Assembly: GCF_016862955.1 (NCBI RefSeq)
Contig: NZ_BONY01000041.1
Location: 1-64,000 of the forward strand
Direction: 5' to 3'
Source: Rhizocola hellebori
Lineage (GTDB): Bacteria > Actinomycetota > Actinomycetes > Mycobacteriales > Micromonosporaceae
DNA: 64,000 nucleotides
Position 1 is the first letter of the stretch. Each line of letters opens with the position of its first letter. The notes under the pieces were generated by a model, which saw nothing but the letters and a program-made list of their open reading frames with translations, searched no databases and had not been told where the DNA came from. Positions 50,476 to 58,660 of this stretch are shown piece after piece. The translations under genes and the position numbers were made by a program.

Positions 50476-51415
50476 ATGCAGGAGCCAACGAGCCTTCGGT
50501 TTCTCGGTGCCGCCCAGACGGTCACGGGCAGCACATTTCTGATCCAGGGTCATGCCGGCAGGGTGCTGATCGACTGTGGCATGTATCAGGGCAGCCGCGA
50601 GTTGCGGCGCCGGAACTGGGCGACGTTTCCGGTGGCGGGTCATGACATCGACGCCGTCGTGCTCAGCCACGCCCACCTGGACCACTGCGGGTGGCTGCCC
50701 CGGCTGGTGCGGCGCGGGTTCAATGGGCCTGTCCACTGCTCGCCGTGGACGGCCAAGGTGGCCGCGATCGTGTTGCGAGATGCCGCGCATCTGCAGGAGG
50801 AGGAGGCCGAGTACGCCGCGTTGCGTGGCTACAGCAAGCGCCGTCCCCCGCTGCCCCTGTTCGACACCACCGATGCCGAGCGGGCGATTTCCCTTTTCCG
50901 CGAGCTTGACCACGGCGCCTTGAAGCAGATCGCACCGAGGTTGTCGGTACGGTTGCATCGCGCCGGGCACATTCTTGGATCGTCCACTGTGGAGGCTCAG
51001 GCCGCCGGGCGAACGGTGGTGTTCTCCGGCGATCTGGGCCGGGACAGTCATCCGCTGCTCAACCCGCCCGACCCGCTGCCCGAGGCCGACGTGGTGGTGG
51101 TCGAGTCGACCTACGGCGATCAGGTGCACGGGCCGCGCCGGGCTGACGACATTGCCGAGCCGATCCGCAGCGCGCTGGCGGGCGAGCTGCATCTGGTACC
51201 CGGCAAAGAAGAATCGAAACGGCTCAACCAACCGCACCGGCCGAGCATCATCGCGACGACCTCATCTCCTGGCTCAAATCAGCGCCGCAGGCTCCGCAGA
51301 CCTGCTACGTCGTACACGGCGAGCTGGAAGCCGCCAACGCCCTGTCCCACCGCATCCACGCCGAGCTTGGCTGGTGCGCCGTCGTTCCTCAGCACGCCGA
51401 GCGCGTTCTGATCTA
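50476..51415 (+). pseudogene. Beta-CASP metallo-beta-lactamase nuclease gene with internal deletion
   Basis: From ATG 50476 the first 230 residues are a metallo-beta-lactamase fold of the RNA-processing type: GAAQTVTGSTFLIQGHAGRV, zinc motif VVLSHAHLDHCGW, HRAGHILGSSTVEAQAAGRT, VVFSGDLGRDSHPLL and VVVESTYGDQVH. The beta-CASP domain that should follow (about 180 residues) is gone. A short ESKRLN piece remains, then the family C-terminus reappears in another frame (HRDDLISWLKSAPQAPQTCY, VVHGELEAANALSHRIHAEL) and ends at 51415. The active site is therefore incomplete. It lies 14 bases before the acyl-CoA synthetase gene. Confidence 0.75.
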
Positions 51416-51429
51416 AGGAGTAATGCGAG

Positions 51430-54057
51430 ATGACCGACATGCTGAGCGCAGACGGCAGAATCATGCGGTTGCGGGAAGTGACCGCCGACGACGCCGGCAG
51501 CCTGCTGGACCTCTACCACAACAGCAGCGACGACAGCCGTTACAAGCGTTTCCTTTACCTGGGCCGCGCCGCGGCGCAGGAGGAGGTCGACCGGCTCACC
51601 AGGGCGCCCGGGACCGACCATTTCGCGATCCTGGCCGAAGATCAAGGCCAGGTGATCGGTGCCGCCTCGTATGAGCGCCTGGAGGAGGGGTTCCGGGCCG
51701 ACTTCGCGGTCATGGTCGGCGACCAGTGGCAGGGCCACGGTGTCGGTACGCTGCTGGTCGAGCAGCTGGCCGCGCACGCACGCCAGCACGGCGTGCAGGA
51801 GCTCGTGGGAGACGTCCTGGCCGTCAACAGCAGCATGCTGCGCGTAGCCGCGGGTATCAGCCCGGGAGCGCCGGTGGAGTATGACGGCACCGTTTCCAAG
51901 GTTCGTATCGCTACCGCCTTCGACAGCGCCGCTCTGGCGGCGATGGACGCCCGGGAACGCAGCGCCGAGGAGCATTCTCTGCGACCTATGCTGGCCCCGC
52001 GCAGCGTCGCGGTGGTCGGGGTGGGCCGTAAGCCGGGCGGGGTGGGGCGGGAGCTGCTGGCCAACATTCTGGGCCACGGCTTCACCGGCCGCGTCTACGC
52101 TGTGAATCCGCACGCCGATGCCATCGACGGCTGTCTGACCGTGCCCACCGTGGCGCAGCTGCCAGAGGCCGTCGACCTGTTGGTGGTGGCCGTCCCGGCC
52201 GCGGCTGTGGCCGAAGTCATTCGTGAAGCGGGCGTTGTCGGGGTGCGCGCGGCAGTCATCGTCACCTCAGGCTTTACCGAGTCCGGTGCCGACGGCAGGG
52301 CAGCGCAGCGGGAGGTCCTCGACATCGCCCGCAGGTGCGGGATGCGCTTGCTCGGCCCGAACTGCCTCGGGCTCATCAACGCCGATCCTGCGATCCGTTT
52401 GGCGGCAACGTTCGCCGCCGATCTGCCAGATGCTTTTGGCGGGCTGGCCGTGGCCGCGCAATCCGGTGCCGTCGGCATCGCTGTTCTGGATCACGCCAAG
52501 CGCCACGGGCTGGGCATCGCCTCGTTCGTGTCGCTGGGCAACAAGGCCGATGTAAGCGGCAACGACATGCTCTCCTACTGGTTCGACGACCCGGCAGTGC
52601 GCGCGGTCGCGCTTTACCTTGAGTCGTTCGGCAACCCACGCAAGTTCGCCCGGATCGCCCGCGCGGTCGCCAGGCGCAAGCCGGTGCTGGCCGTCAAAGG
52701 CGGCCGTTCGACCGGCGGGCAGCGGGCGGGTGCGTCGCACACCGCTGCCGCCGCCGCCCCGGCCGTCGCCGTGGACTCCCTGTTTGCTCAGGCCGGTGTA
52801 GTCCGCGCCGACTCGCTTGGCGAGATGCTCGACGCGGCAAGGGTTCTGGTCGACCAGCCGCTGCCCGGCGGCAACCGGGTGGGGCTGGTGGGCAACGCCG
52901 GCGGGCTCAACGTGCTGGGCGCTGACGCCGCCGAAGCGGCCGGGCTGACCGTTCCCGACCTGCCGGAGCACTGCGGCAACCCCAACGATCTGGGTGCTGG
53001 AGCGAGCCCGCGGGCGATGGGCGAGGCGATCCGGGCGATGGCGGCGTCCAGGCAGGTCGACATGATCGTGGCCATCTTCGCGGCGACCCGGTCCAACGAA
53101 CCCGGCACGGTGATGCTGGAGATCGCGGCAGCGGCCGACGAGTTCCCCGACCTCGCCTTCGCCGTCGTCATCGTCGGTGCCGACGCGCCGCCCACCCAGC
53201 TGGGCAAACGGCGGGCGCCCGTGTTCGCCCTGCCCGAGCAGGCGATGCGGGCGCTTGGGCACGCCGTGCGATACGCGGCCTGGCGCGAGCACCCGCTGGG
53301 TAATCGCCCCACACTGCCTGACATCGAACACGACCGAGCACAGTCTATTGTGGACACTGCGCTGGCCGGTGGCGAAGGCTGGCAGTCGTGGAATGTAGCC
53401 GCCGATCTGCTTTCCTGTTATGGGGTAACGGTTCTTCCCAGCGCAATCGTGGAAAGCGCTGACGAGGCCATCGCGGCCGCCGAACGGCTCGGCTACCCGG
53501 TCGCGTTGAAAGCCGCCGACCCGAACCTGGTGCACAAGACCGAACTGGGCGCCGTCCACCTGCGCTTGGCCGACGCCGAAGCGGTGGCGCACGCCTATCG
53601 CGCGATCGGCATCGCGCTGGCGAACCCTCAGCCGCCGGTGGTGGTGCAGCCGATGCGCGGCGGCGGCGTCGAAATGGTCGCCGGTGTTGTGCACGATCCC
53701 CTGTTCGGTTCGCTGCTGATGACCGGGCTCGGCGGAGTCCACACCGATCTGCTCGCCGACCGGTCGCTGCAACTGCTGCCGGTCACCGACCGCGACGCCG
53801 AGGCCATGTGGAAACGCCTGCGCGGCGCGAAACTGCTCACCGGCTACCGCGGATCGCCCGCCGTCGATACCGAGGCGTTGCAAGACGTCCTGCTGCGCCT
53901 GGGACGGCTGGCCGAGGACTTCCCGCAAGTCGCCGAGCTGGACCTCAACCCGCTGCTGGTCTTCCCGCACAGCGTTACCGCTGTCGATGTCAAACTGCGC
54001 CTGTGCCCGGTCGGCACCGAACTCGATCCTTCCCTGCGCGCGCTGCGCGCCCAATGA
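51430..54057 (+). CDS. GNAT-fused ADP-forming acyl-CoA synthetase
   Basis: Protein of 875 residues. A GNAT acetyltransferase domain is at about 10-160 (FAVMVGDQWQGHGVGTLLVE). The CoA-binding domain is at about 178-275 (APRSVAVVGVGRKPGGVGRE). The succinyl-CoA-ligase-like domains contain AQSGAVGIAVLDHAKRHGLG and RAGASHTAAAA (His437, likely the phosphohistidine), and an ATP-grasp domain is at about 655-870 (YPVALKAADPNLVHKTELGA). The family makes acyl-CoA from acid, ATP and CoA, or yields ATP in reverse; the GNAT part may acetylate proteins. RBS AAGGAG. It leads a unit with the CBS-BON and Hsp20 genes. Confidence 0.9.
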   Translation: MTDMLSADGRIMRLREVTADDAGSLLDLYHNSSDDSRYKRFLYLGRAAAQEEVDRLTRAPGTDHFAILAEDQGQVIGAASYERLEEGFRADFAVMVGDQWQGHGVGTLLVEQLAAHARQHGVQELVGDVLAVNSSMLRVAAGISPGAPVEYDGTVSKVRIATAFDSAALAAMDARERSAEEHSLRPMLAPRSVAVVGVGRKPGGVGRELLANILGHGFTGRVYAVNPHADAIDGCLTVPTVAQLPEAVDLLVVAVPAAAVAEVIREAGVVGVRAAVIVTSGFTESGADGRAAQREVLDIARRCGMRLLGPNCLGLINADPAIRLAATFAADLPDAFGGLAVAAQSGAVGIAVLDHAKRHGLGIASFVSLGNKADVSGNDMLSYWFDDPAVRAVALYLESFGNPRKFARIARAVARRKPVLAVKGGRSTGGQRAGASHTAAAAAPAVAVDSLFAQAGVVRADSLGEMLDAARVLVDQPLPGGNRVGLVGNAGGLNVLGADAAEAAGLTVPDLPEHCGNPNDLGAGASPRAMGEAIRAMAASRQVDMIVAIFAATRSNEPGTVMLEIAAAADEFPDLAFAVVIVGADAPPTQLGKRRAPVFALPEQAMRALGHAVRYAAWREHPLGNRPTLPDIEHDRAQSIVDTALAGGEGWQSWNVAADLLSCYGVTVLPSAIVESADEAIAAAERLGYPVALKAADPNLVHKTELGAVHLRLADAEAVAHAYRAIGIALANPQPPVVVQPMRGGGVEMVAGVVHDPLFGSLLMTGLGGVHTDLLADRSLQLLPVTDRDAEAMWKRLRGAKLLTGYRGSPAVDTEALQDVLLRLGRLAEDFPQVAELDLNPLLVFPHSVTAVDVKLRLCPVGTELDPSLRALRAQ

Positions 54058-54068
54058 GGCGAGGAAAC

Positions 54069-54755
54069 ATGAATCCCTGGAAAGTCGAAGACGTCATGAG
54101 CAAGAAGGTCGTCTCGGTGCGGCTGAACACGCCGTACGGAGAGATCGTCAGCACGCTGGCCAAGCACAAAGTCAGCGCCGTGCCGGTACTCGACCGGTTC
54201 AGCCGCGTCGTGGGCATCGTCTCCGAGGCCGACCTGCTGCACAAGGTCGAATTTCTCGGCCAGGACACCGAGCCACAGTTCCTTGAGTGGGGTACCAGAA
54301 AAGTCAACCGCAGCAAGGCAAACGCTGACACCGCCGAGCAGCTGATGACCAGCCCGGCCGTCACCACCCAGCCCGGCGTGTCAGTGATCGCGGCCGCCCG
54401 GCGGCTGGAGGAGAAACACGTCAAGCGAATGCCGGTCGTCGACGCGTTCGGGCTCCTGCTCGGCATCGTGTCGCGCACCGATCTGCTCAAGATGTACCTG
54501 CGCCCCGACCACGAGCTGCGCCACGAGGTCGTCGAAGACGTGTTGCGCCGCACGCTGCACATCGACGCGCTCACCATCGAGGTCGAGGTGGTCGACGGCG
54601 TGGTCATCCTCAACGGGCACGTCGACCGCAGATCGATCGCGGAGATCGCCGTGAACCTCACCAAATCTGTCCCCGGCGTGATCCGTGTCGTCGACCAGAT
54701 CCTGTGGAGCCGCGACGACGTCACCGTGCCCGCCCTGCTAGCAGATTGCAGGTGA
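54069..54755 (+). CDS. CBS-pair plus BON domain protein (copy 1)
   Basis: Protein of 228 residues. Two CBS motifs (VEDVMSKKVVSVRLNTPYGE to VVGIVSEADLLHKVE; EQLMTSPAVTTQPGVSVIAA to LLGIVSRTDLLKMYLRPD) form one adenylate-sensing module. A BON domain follows (about 150-220: LTIEVEVVDGVVILNGHVDR). CBS pairs bind AMP/ATP and sense energy state. GAGGCGAGGAAAC precedes the ATG. It is 12 bases after the synthetase and six before the Hsp20 gene, so clearly one operon. Copy 2 at 58661 has the same order and the same downstream partner. Confidence 0.9.
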   Translation: MNPWKVEDVMSKKVVSVRLNTPYGEIVSTLAKHKVSAVPVLDRFSRVVGIVSEADLLHKVEFLGQDTEPQFLEWGTRKVNRSKANADTAEQLMTSPAVTTQPGVSVIAAARRLEEKHVKRMPVVDAFGLLLGIVSRTDLLKMYLRPDHELRHEVVEDVLRRTLHIDALTIEVEVVDGVVILNGHVDRRSIAEIAVNLTKSVPGVIRVVDQILWSRDDVTVPALLADCR

Positions 54756-54761
54756 CCATCG

Positions 54762-55115
54762 ATGTTGCTGCAGGATTTGGCAGAACTGAACTGGTTTCCC
54801 ATGGCAGGACCGGCAATCCGCACCGAGGAGCAGCGCGATGGCGACCGCTTCCTCGTGCGCGCCGAGCTTCCTGGAATCGATCCCGGCAAAGACATCGCCA
54901 TCACGATCACCGACGACAATCTTCGCTTGGTCGTCGTCCGCCTGCCCGATGTCGTCCGTGGAGCCCGCACCCAGTTCCGCTATGGCACCTTCCAACGACT
55001 ACTCAAGCTTCCTCCCGGCACCCAGCACAAGTACACCCTGGGCTATCACGAAGGAATCCTCGAGATCGCGATGAACGTAGGTGAGCCACCTGCCGAACTC
55101 GATCAACAGGGCTGA
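54762..55115 (+). CDS. Hsp20 (HspX-like) small heat-shock protein, copy 1
   Basis: Protein of 117 residues: short N-terminus LLQDLAELNWFPMAGPAIRT, alpha-crystallin core FLVRAELPGIDPGKDIAITI, FRYGTFQRLLKLPPGTQHKY and GILEIAMNVGEP. The VRAELPGxDPxKD and YGTF...LP.G blocks are those of mycobacterial HspX/Acr, a DosR-induced ATP-independent chaperone. It is shorter than copy 2 at the C-terminus and lacks its basic tail, and the tip strand deviates (NLRLVVVRLPDVVRG). Last gene of the 51430 unit. Confidence 0.88.
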   Translation: MLLQDLAELNWFPMAGPAIRTEEQRDGDRFLVRAELPGIDPGKDIAITITDDNLRLVVVRLPDVVRGARTQFRYGTFQRLLKLPPGTQHKYTLGYHEGILEIAMNVGEPPAELDQQG

Positions 55116-55124
55116 CACTACGGC

Positions 55125-55559
55125 TTACTTGGCCAGCAGCGCCACCAGATCGCCGCCGGTGACGATTCCCACCGGCCTGCCCTCGGTGTCGGTCACCGCC
55201 ACAGCATCGATCCCGTTGGCGCCCATCAGTTTCGCGGCGTCGATGACCTCGTCGAGAACGCATACCGTTTCCGGCGCCGGCCCAAGCGCGGAGGCTATCG
55301 TACGAACGGCGAGCGCGTTGAAGTCGCTGGCCCACACCGCCGCTATCGCGCGATCGGACAGCACCCCCACACAGCGCCCGGTCGCATCGACGACCACCAG
55401 ATGGCGCAAGCCTGAATTGATCATTCTGACCAGGGCGTCCTCAAGCAATTCGCGATCGGAGATGAGCACCGGTGGCTGCGTCATGACTTTGACGATGGGC
55501 TGGCGCGCCAAGCGGGCATGGCTGCCGGTATCGCGAGCCGAAATATAGATGGCCTTCAT
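55125..55559 (-). CDS. CBS-domain protein
   Basis: Protein of 144 residues with two CBS motifs: VKVMTQPPVLISDRELLEDA to RCVGVLSDRAIAAV, and ALGPAPETVCVLDEVIDAAK to RPVGIVTGGDLVALLAK. The short N-terminal MKAIYISARDTGSHA may be a lead strand. Mycobacterial two-CBS proteins such as Hrp1 are strongly DosR-induced. GGGAG lies six bases before ATG 55559. It is divergent from the flavodoxin gene; the intergenic region holds a perfect DevR-type box. Confidence 0.85.
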   Translation of the reverse strand: MKAIYISARDTGSHARLARQPIVKVMTQPPVLISDRELLEDALVRMINSGLRHLVVVDATGRCVGVLSDRAIAAVWASDFNALAVRTIASALGPAPETVCVLDEVIDAAKLMGANGIDAVAVTDTEGRPVGIVTGGDLVALLAK

Positions 55560-55658
55560 CACGTGCTCCCTTGCGCCCAGGCGGGTCACGCTAACCCACT
55601 ACTTTCAATGCTCGCCCCGGTCGAGGTACCGGCCCAGGGCAGAAGCTCCCCGGCAGAC

Positions 55659-55672
55659 GGGACCAAGGACCC
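55659..55672. promoter_or_regulatory. DevR-type box between CBS and flavodoxin genes
   Basis: GGGACCAAGGACCC fits GGGNCNNNNGNCCC exactly. It ends 59 bases before the flavodoxin start (55731) and lies 100 bases from the CBS start (55559), so it may serve both. Confidence 0.6.
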
Positions 55673-55730
55673 GTCCGACGACGGTCTTGTGCATCTACAT
55701 GCGCAGGTCGCGGCGCAGTGCACTTGAAGC

Positions 55731-56254
55731 ATGAACGCACCAACGCATTCGCACCCCAGAGTCCTCGTCACGTGGGAATCCAAACATGGCTCCACCGCCG
55801 AAATCAGCTATGCGATCGCCGGCGTGCTGCGTGAGCACGGTGTTCGGGTAACGCTGTCGCGGGCCGACGAAGCCGACATCGACGACGCGGATGACGGGTT
55901 TGTCATCGGAAGCGCCGTCTACGCCGGGCACTGGATGAAACACGCCAAGCATTTCGTCCAGGAATACAGTAAGAAACTGCTCGCCAAGCCGGTGTGGCTG
56001 TTCTCCAGCGGACCGGTGGGAAACCCACCCAAGCCTGATGAGCCCGCCGTCGACGTGGCCGAAATGATCGAGTGCACCGCCGCGGTAGAGCACCATATCT
56101 TCGGCGGAAACTTGACCCCGAGCAGATGACGTTCCCCGAGCGGGCGATCACCCGCGCATTGCACGCGCCCTATGGCGACTTCCGTGACTTCCAAGCCATC
56201 CGGGCGTGGGCTGCCCAGATCGCCGAACATCTGACCAAGGTAGAGCAGCGCTAG
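55731..56254 (+). pseudogene. Flavodoxin-domain protein with a -1 frameshift
   Basis: From ATG 55731 the flavodoxin fold is clear: VLVTWESKHGSTAEISYAIA (phosphate loop, KHGSTAEI), DDGFVIGSAVYAGHWMKHAK and PVWLFSSGPVGNPP. The frame ends at a TGA at 56127-56129, but the family sequence continues in another frame as KLDPEQMTFPERAITRALHA, PYGDFRDFQAIRAWAAQIAE to the stop at 56254. One base is missing near 56106-56110 (GGCGGAAAC). Whole proteins of this type (about 174 residues) are flavodoxin/HemG-like. It may be inactive or a sequencing error. The true stop overlaps the convergent thioredoxin-fold gene by four bases. Confidence 0.75.
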
Positions 56255-56973
56255 CTCTGGGCGGCGATCGCGTTGAACACGGCGTCGGTGATGGTCTGCC
56301 CTTGCGCCGGGGTGACCTTCTGGTTGTTGACGAAGATGGTGGGGGTACCGGTCACACCGCGGCGGCTCGACTCATCGGTAGCGAAGCTCGGCCAGGAAGC
56401 GTAAGTGCCGTCATTCACGCAAGAGGCGAAGGCGTCGCCCAGCCCCGCGCTGCGGCCCATAGCGACCAGCTCGGCGTCGGTGTAGCCGGCGCCGCCTTCG
56501 GCCGGCTGCTTGGCGTAAAGCGCATCGGAGAACTGGGCGAATTTGCCGCCGTCCGCAGCACACCCCGCCGCAGCCGCGCTGCGCGTGGAATAACGGTTGG
56601 TGGACAACCTGTCCAGGATCGCGATCGGGAAGGTGGCCAGCGTGATCTGGTTGTCCTGCACCATCTTCTGAAGTCTTTCCTGCGCCGCGGAGTGGAAAGC
56701 CCGGCAGGACGGACACAGGTAGTCCTGATACACGTCCACTTTGATCGGGCCGCTTCCGGCCACGATGCCCGTGCCCGACGCGTTGGTGGACTGCGGAACG
56801 TTGTGGGCGGTGTCTTTGGTGTTCGCATAGACCGCATAGGCGCCGACGCTCACCAGTAACAGAACGCCCGCCGTGATGGCAGAGACCCGGATACTCCGAT
56901 TACGCCTGGCCTCCTTGGCCTTCTGTTGCCTGATCAGTCGCGTGGCCATGCGCTGGTTGCCCCGCTTGCTCAC
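56251..56973 (-). CDS. DsbA-family membrane-anchored thiol oxidoreductase
   Basis: Protein of 240 residues. A basic N-terminus and single helix (SAITAGVLLLVSVGAYAVYA, about 31-50) anchor an extracytoplasmic thioredoxin-like domain with VDVYQDYLCPSCRAFHSAAQ (CPSC at residues 87-90) and the cis-Pro loop RRGVTGTPTIFVNNQKVTP. This is the actinobacterial DsbA-like layout (Pfam thioredoxin_4), which oxidises or isomerises cysteines in exported proteins. It follows the MauE-like gene with a four-base overlap, and MauE/VKOR-type membrane partners commonly recycle such proteins. Confidence 0.88.
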   Translation of the reverse strand: MSKRGNQRMATRLIRQQKAKEARRNRSIRVSAITAGVLLLVSVGAYAVYANTKDTAHNVPQSTNASGTGIVAGSGPIKVDVYQDYLCPSCRAFHSAAQERLQKMVQDNQITLATFPIAILDRLSTNRYSTRSAAAAGCAADGGKFAQFSDALYAKQPAEGGAGYTDAELVAMGRSAGLGDAFASCVNDGTYASWPSFATDESSRRGVTGTPTIFVNNQKVTPAQGQTITDAVFNAIAAQS

Positions 56974-57437
56974 GACATTCTCCTATCCAGCGAGTATTTG
57001 GTTACCGGAAACACGACGAGGTAGATCGCCAAGGCCAGCAGCGCGACGTCGCGGGCGATATCCCATGCGTAGTTCGGGTTCTGGCCCACCGGCAGCGTGC
57101 CGCCACGGCTGAAGCATCCGCAGTCGATGGAAAGCCCACGAGCCCAGGCCGAGGCGATCCCGGCGATGAACGCGACCATGGCCAATGCCGCAAGCGACGC
57201 CGCGAGCCGAGTGGCGAGCCCGGCGAGCAACAGCAGGCCGACGCCGATCTCCAGGACCGGCTGGACCACCCCCACGAACTGGGCCATCTCCCAAGGCATC
57301 AGCTGGTAGGCGTTCACCGCCCGCGCCGACGCGGCAAGATCGGTAACCTTGATCGCACCCGCGGCCAAGAACGCAGCCCCCAGCCCTACCCGGGCAGCCA
57401 GGCCCAGCCACTGCTGCCAAGCTTTCATAGTCACCAC
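56970..57437 (-). CDS. MauE/DoxX-like membrane protein
   Basis: Protein of 155 residues with four helices: WLGLAARVGLGAAFLAAGAI, FVGVVQPVLEIGVGLLLLAG, SLAALAMVAFIAGIASAWAR and IARDVALLALAIYLVVFPVT. The sequence GLSIDCGCFSRGG after helix 3 (CxC) and the KVTDLAASARAVNAYQLMP block are typical of the MauE/DoxX group, thought to handle disulphides with a thioredoxin-fold partner. It is followed by the DsbA-like gene with a four-base overlap. GTG 57437 or ATG 57428 may be the start. A DevR-type box lies upstream. Confidence 0.85.
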   Translation of the reverse strand: MVTMKAWQQWLGLAARVGLGAAFLAAGAIKVTDLAASARAVNAYQLMPWEMAQFVGVVQPVLEIGVGLLLLAGLATRLAASLAALAMVAFIAGIASAWARGLSIDCGCFSRGGTLPVGQNPNYAWDIARDVALLALAIYLVVFPVTKYSLDRRMS

Positions 57438-57499
57438 GCTCGCCCATCGCTGCCGTCGTTGTCAGGAACATCTTCCCGACATCGACGTCCTTTAGCCCA

Positions 57500-57513
57500 G
57501 GGCCGTTAGACCC
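57500..57513. promoter_or_regulatory. DevR-type box before the MauE-DsbA operon
   Basis: GGGCCGTTAGACCC fits GGGNCNNNNGNCCC exactly and lies 63 bases upstream of the minus-strand start at 57437. Confidence 0.55.
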
Positions 57514-57557
57514 TACGGACCGAGCAGTAAGGTCTACTTAGGAGCAAGCAGCTATTC

Positions 57558-58535
57558 TCAGTCGGCCATTTCGATGATTTGTTCGGCGGGCAGCCGGGGC
57601 GTGTGCGGCGGGCCCGAGTGAAGCGGATCGGGCGAGCCGAGACGAAGCACCAGGTATGGAGAGCCGACCCCGGAAAGCAGGCGCCGCAGAAACTCGCGGG
57701 TGGCGAGGACCTCGATGACCGCGCTGAACGGCAGCACTGACAGTCCGAGCTCGGAGGCGATCAGCCAGCCGGCCGACATTGCCTCACCGGCACGCAGCCA
57801 GTCTGCCGGCTCATCGCTTTGTCCGAAAAGGACCGCGTAGGCGGCCTCGCGGTCATGACCCTCTCCCGTGCGCAGGGTGCCTTGGCGCACGAAGTCACGG
57901 CCGGGCACCACCGTCTGCGGCGGGCTGTCGACCAGTGCCGTGTCCGGCACGCCGACGCCGCTGGCGCGGTCTCCGCCGACCCAGTAGGCCAGCTCTTCAA
58001 GCTGCTGCGGATCTGTCACCTCGATCTGATCGGCGCGGGCAGACGCGGAGCCGAGCTCGAGGACCTGGTCGGCGGTGAGCACATGGACATCGATCCCCTC
58101 GGCGGTCATCGCGGCGCGCACGGCGTCGAGGGCCTCGGCCGCCACAGGCGTGTCGCTGACCGGCCGGCGATCGGTGTGGCGCAGGCGAATCGCCTGGAAC
58201 AGCCGCATCGCTTCGGCGGTGACCTCCACCCGCTCCCCCAGATCCACGTGGGCGAGGTGATCGGGATCGTTGGGGTCGGGCATCCGTTGCACCAGCGCTG
58301 CCCAGCCTTGCGCCGCGAGCGCGACCCGCAGGTGGTGCAGTGCCGCACCGCAGCTCATCACCAGCAGCCGCCCATGCGTATCGGCGACCTGCAGCTGGCG
58401 GCTGCGATCGGCGAAAAGGTCCAGCCCACGCTCGCTGACCCGCCACCGCCAGGGCTGGGTGTTGTGCACCGATGGGGCGTAACCGGCCGCCGCTGCAGCC
58501 TCCGCCAGCACGGCGGACTCGGGCCTGTCGCTCAT
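57558..58535 (-). CDS. Acg-family nitroreductase-like flavoprotein (copy 4, diverged)
   Basis: Protein of 325 residues from ATG 58535. It keeps the family frame (APSVHNTQPWRWRV, LVMSCGAALHHLRVALA, RHTDRRPVSD) but differs in the second half: the DFAPFGG block is replaced by VPGRDFVRQGTLRTG, and the SDVTE block by LPFSAVIEVLATREF. It is therefore a separate subgroup from copies 1-3, closer in style to Rv3131/Rv3127-type proteins. It is divergent from the CBS-BON gene at 58661, with DevR-type boxes between. Confidence 0.83.
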   Translation of the reverse strand: MSDRPESAVLAEAAAAAGYAPSVHNTQPWRWRVSERGLDLFADRSRQLQVADTHGRLLVMSCGAALHHLRVALAAQGWAALVQRMPDPNDPDHLAHVDLGERVEVTAEAMRLFQAIRLRHTDRRPVSDTPVAAEALDAVRAAMTAEGIDVHVLTADQVLELGSASARADQIEVTDPQQLEELAYWVGGDRASGVGVPDTALVDSPPQTVVPGRDFVRQGTLRTGEGHDREAAYAVLFGQSDEPADWLRAGEAMSAGWLIASELGLSVLPFSAVIEVLATREFLRRLLSGVGSPYLVLRLGSPDPLHSGPPHTPRLPAEQIIEMAD

Positions 58536-58571
58536 GCCTTTGAGCATAAGGCCCAACGGCGGCCCGAACCC

Positions 58572-58607
58572 GAGTCTTTGGTCCCGTGCAGCGCGGCCTT
58601 GCGCCCC
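58572..58607. promoter_or_regulatory. DevR-type boxes between acg copy 4 and CBS-BON copy 2
   Basis: GAGTCTTTGGTCCC (58572-58585, one mismatch) lies 37 bases upstream of the minus-strand acg start at 58535. CGGCCTTGCGCCCC (58594-58607, one mismatch) is 22 bases further. Either could also drive the + gene at 58661. Confidence 0.5.
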
Positions 58608-58660
58608 TGACCGCGCGCGCCAACGCAGCCTAGCGTCAAAAGCGAAGAGAGGAGCAGGAA

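Noticed and set aside
52267-54054. A 595-codon open frame antisense to the acyl-CoA synthetase
   Set aside because: Composition is typical of a shadow frame (Gly/Arg/Val/Asp repeats), with no start signal or domain.
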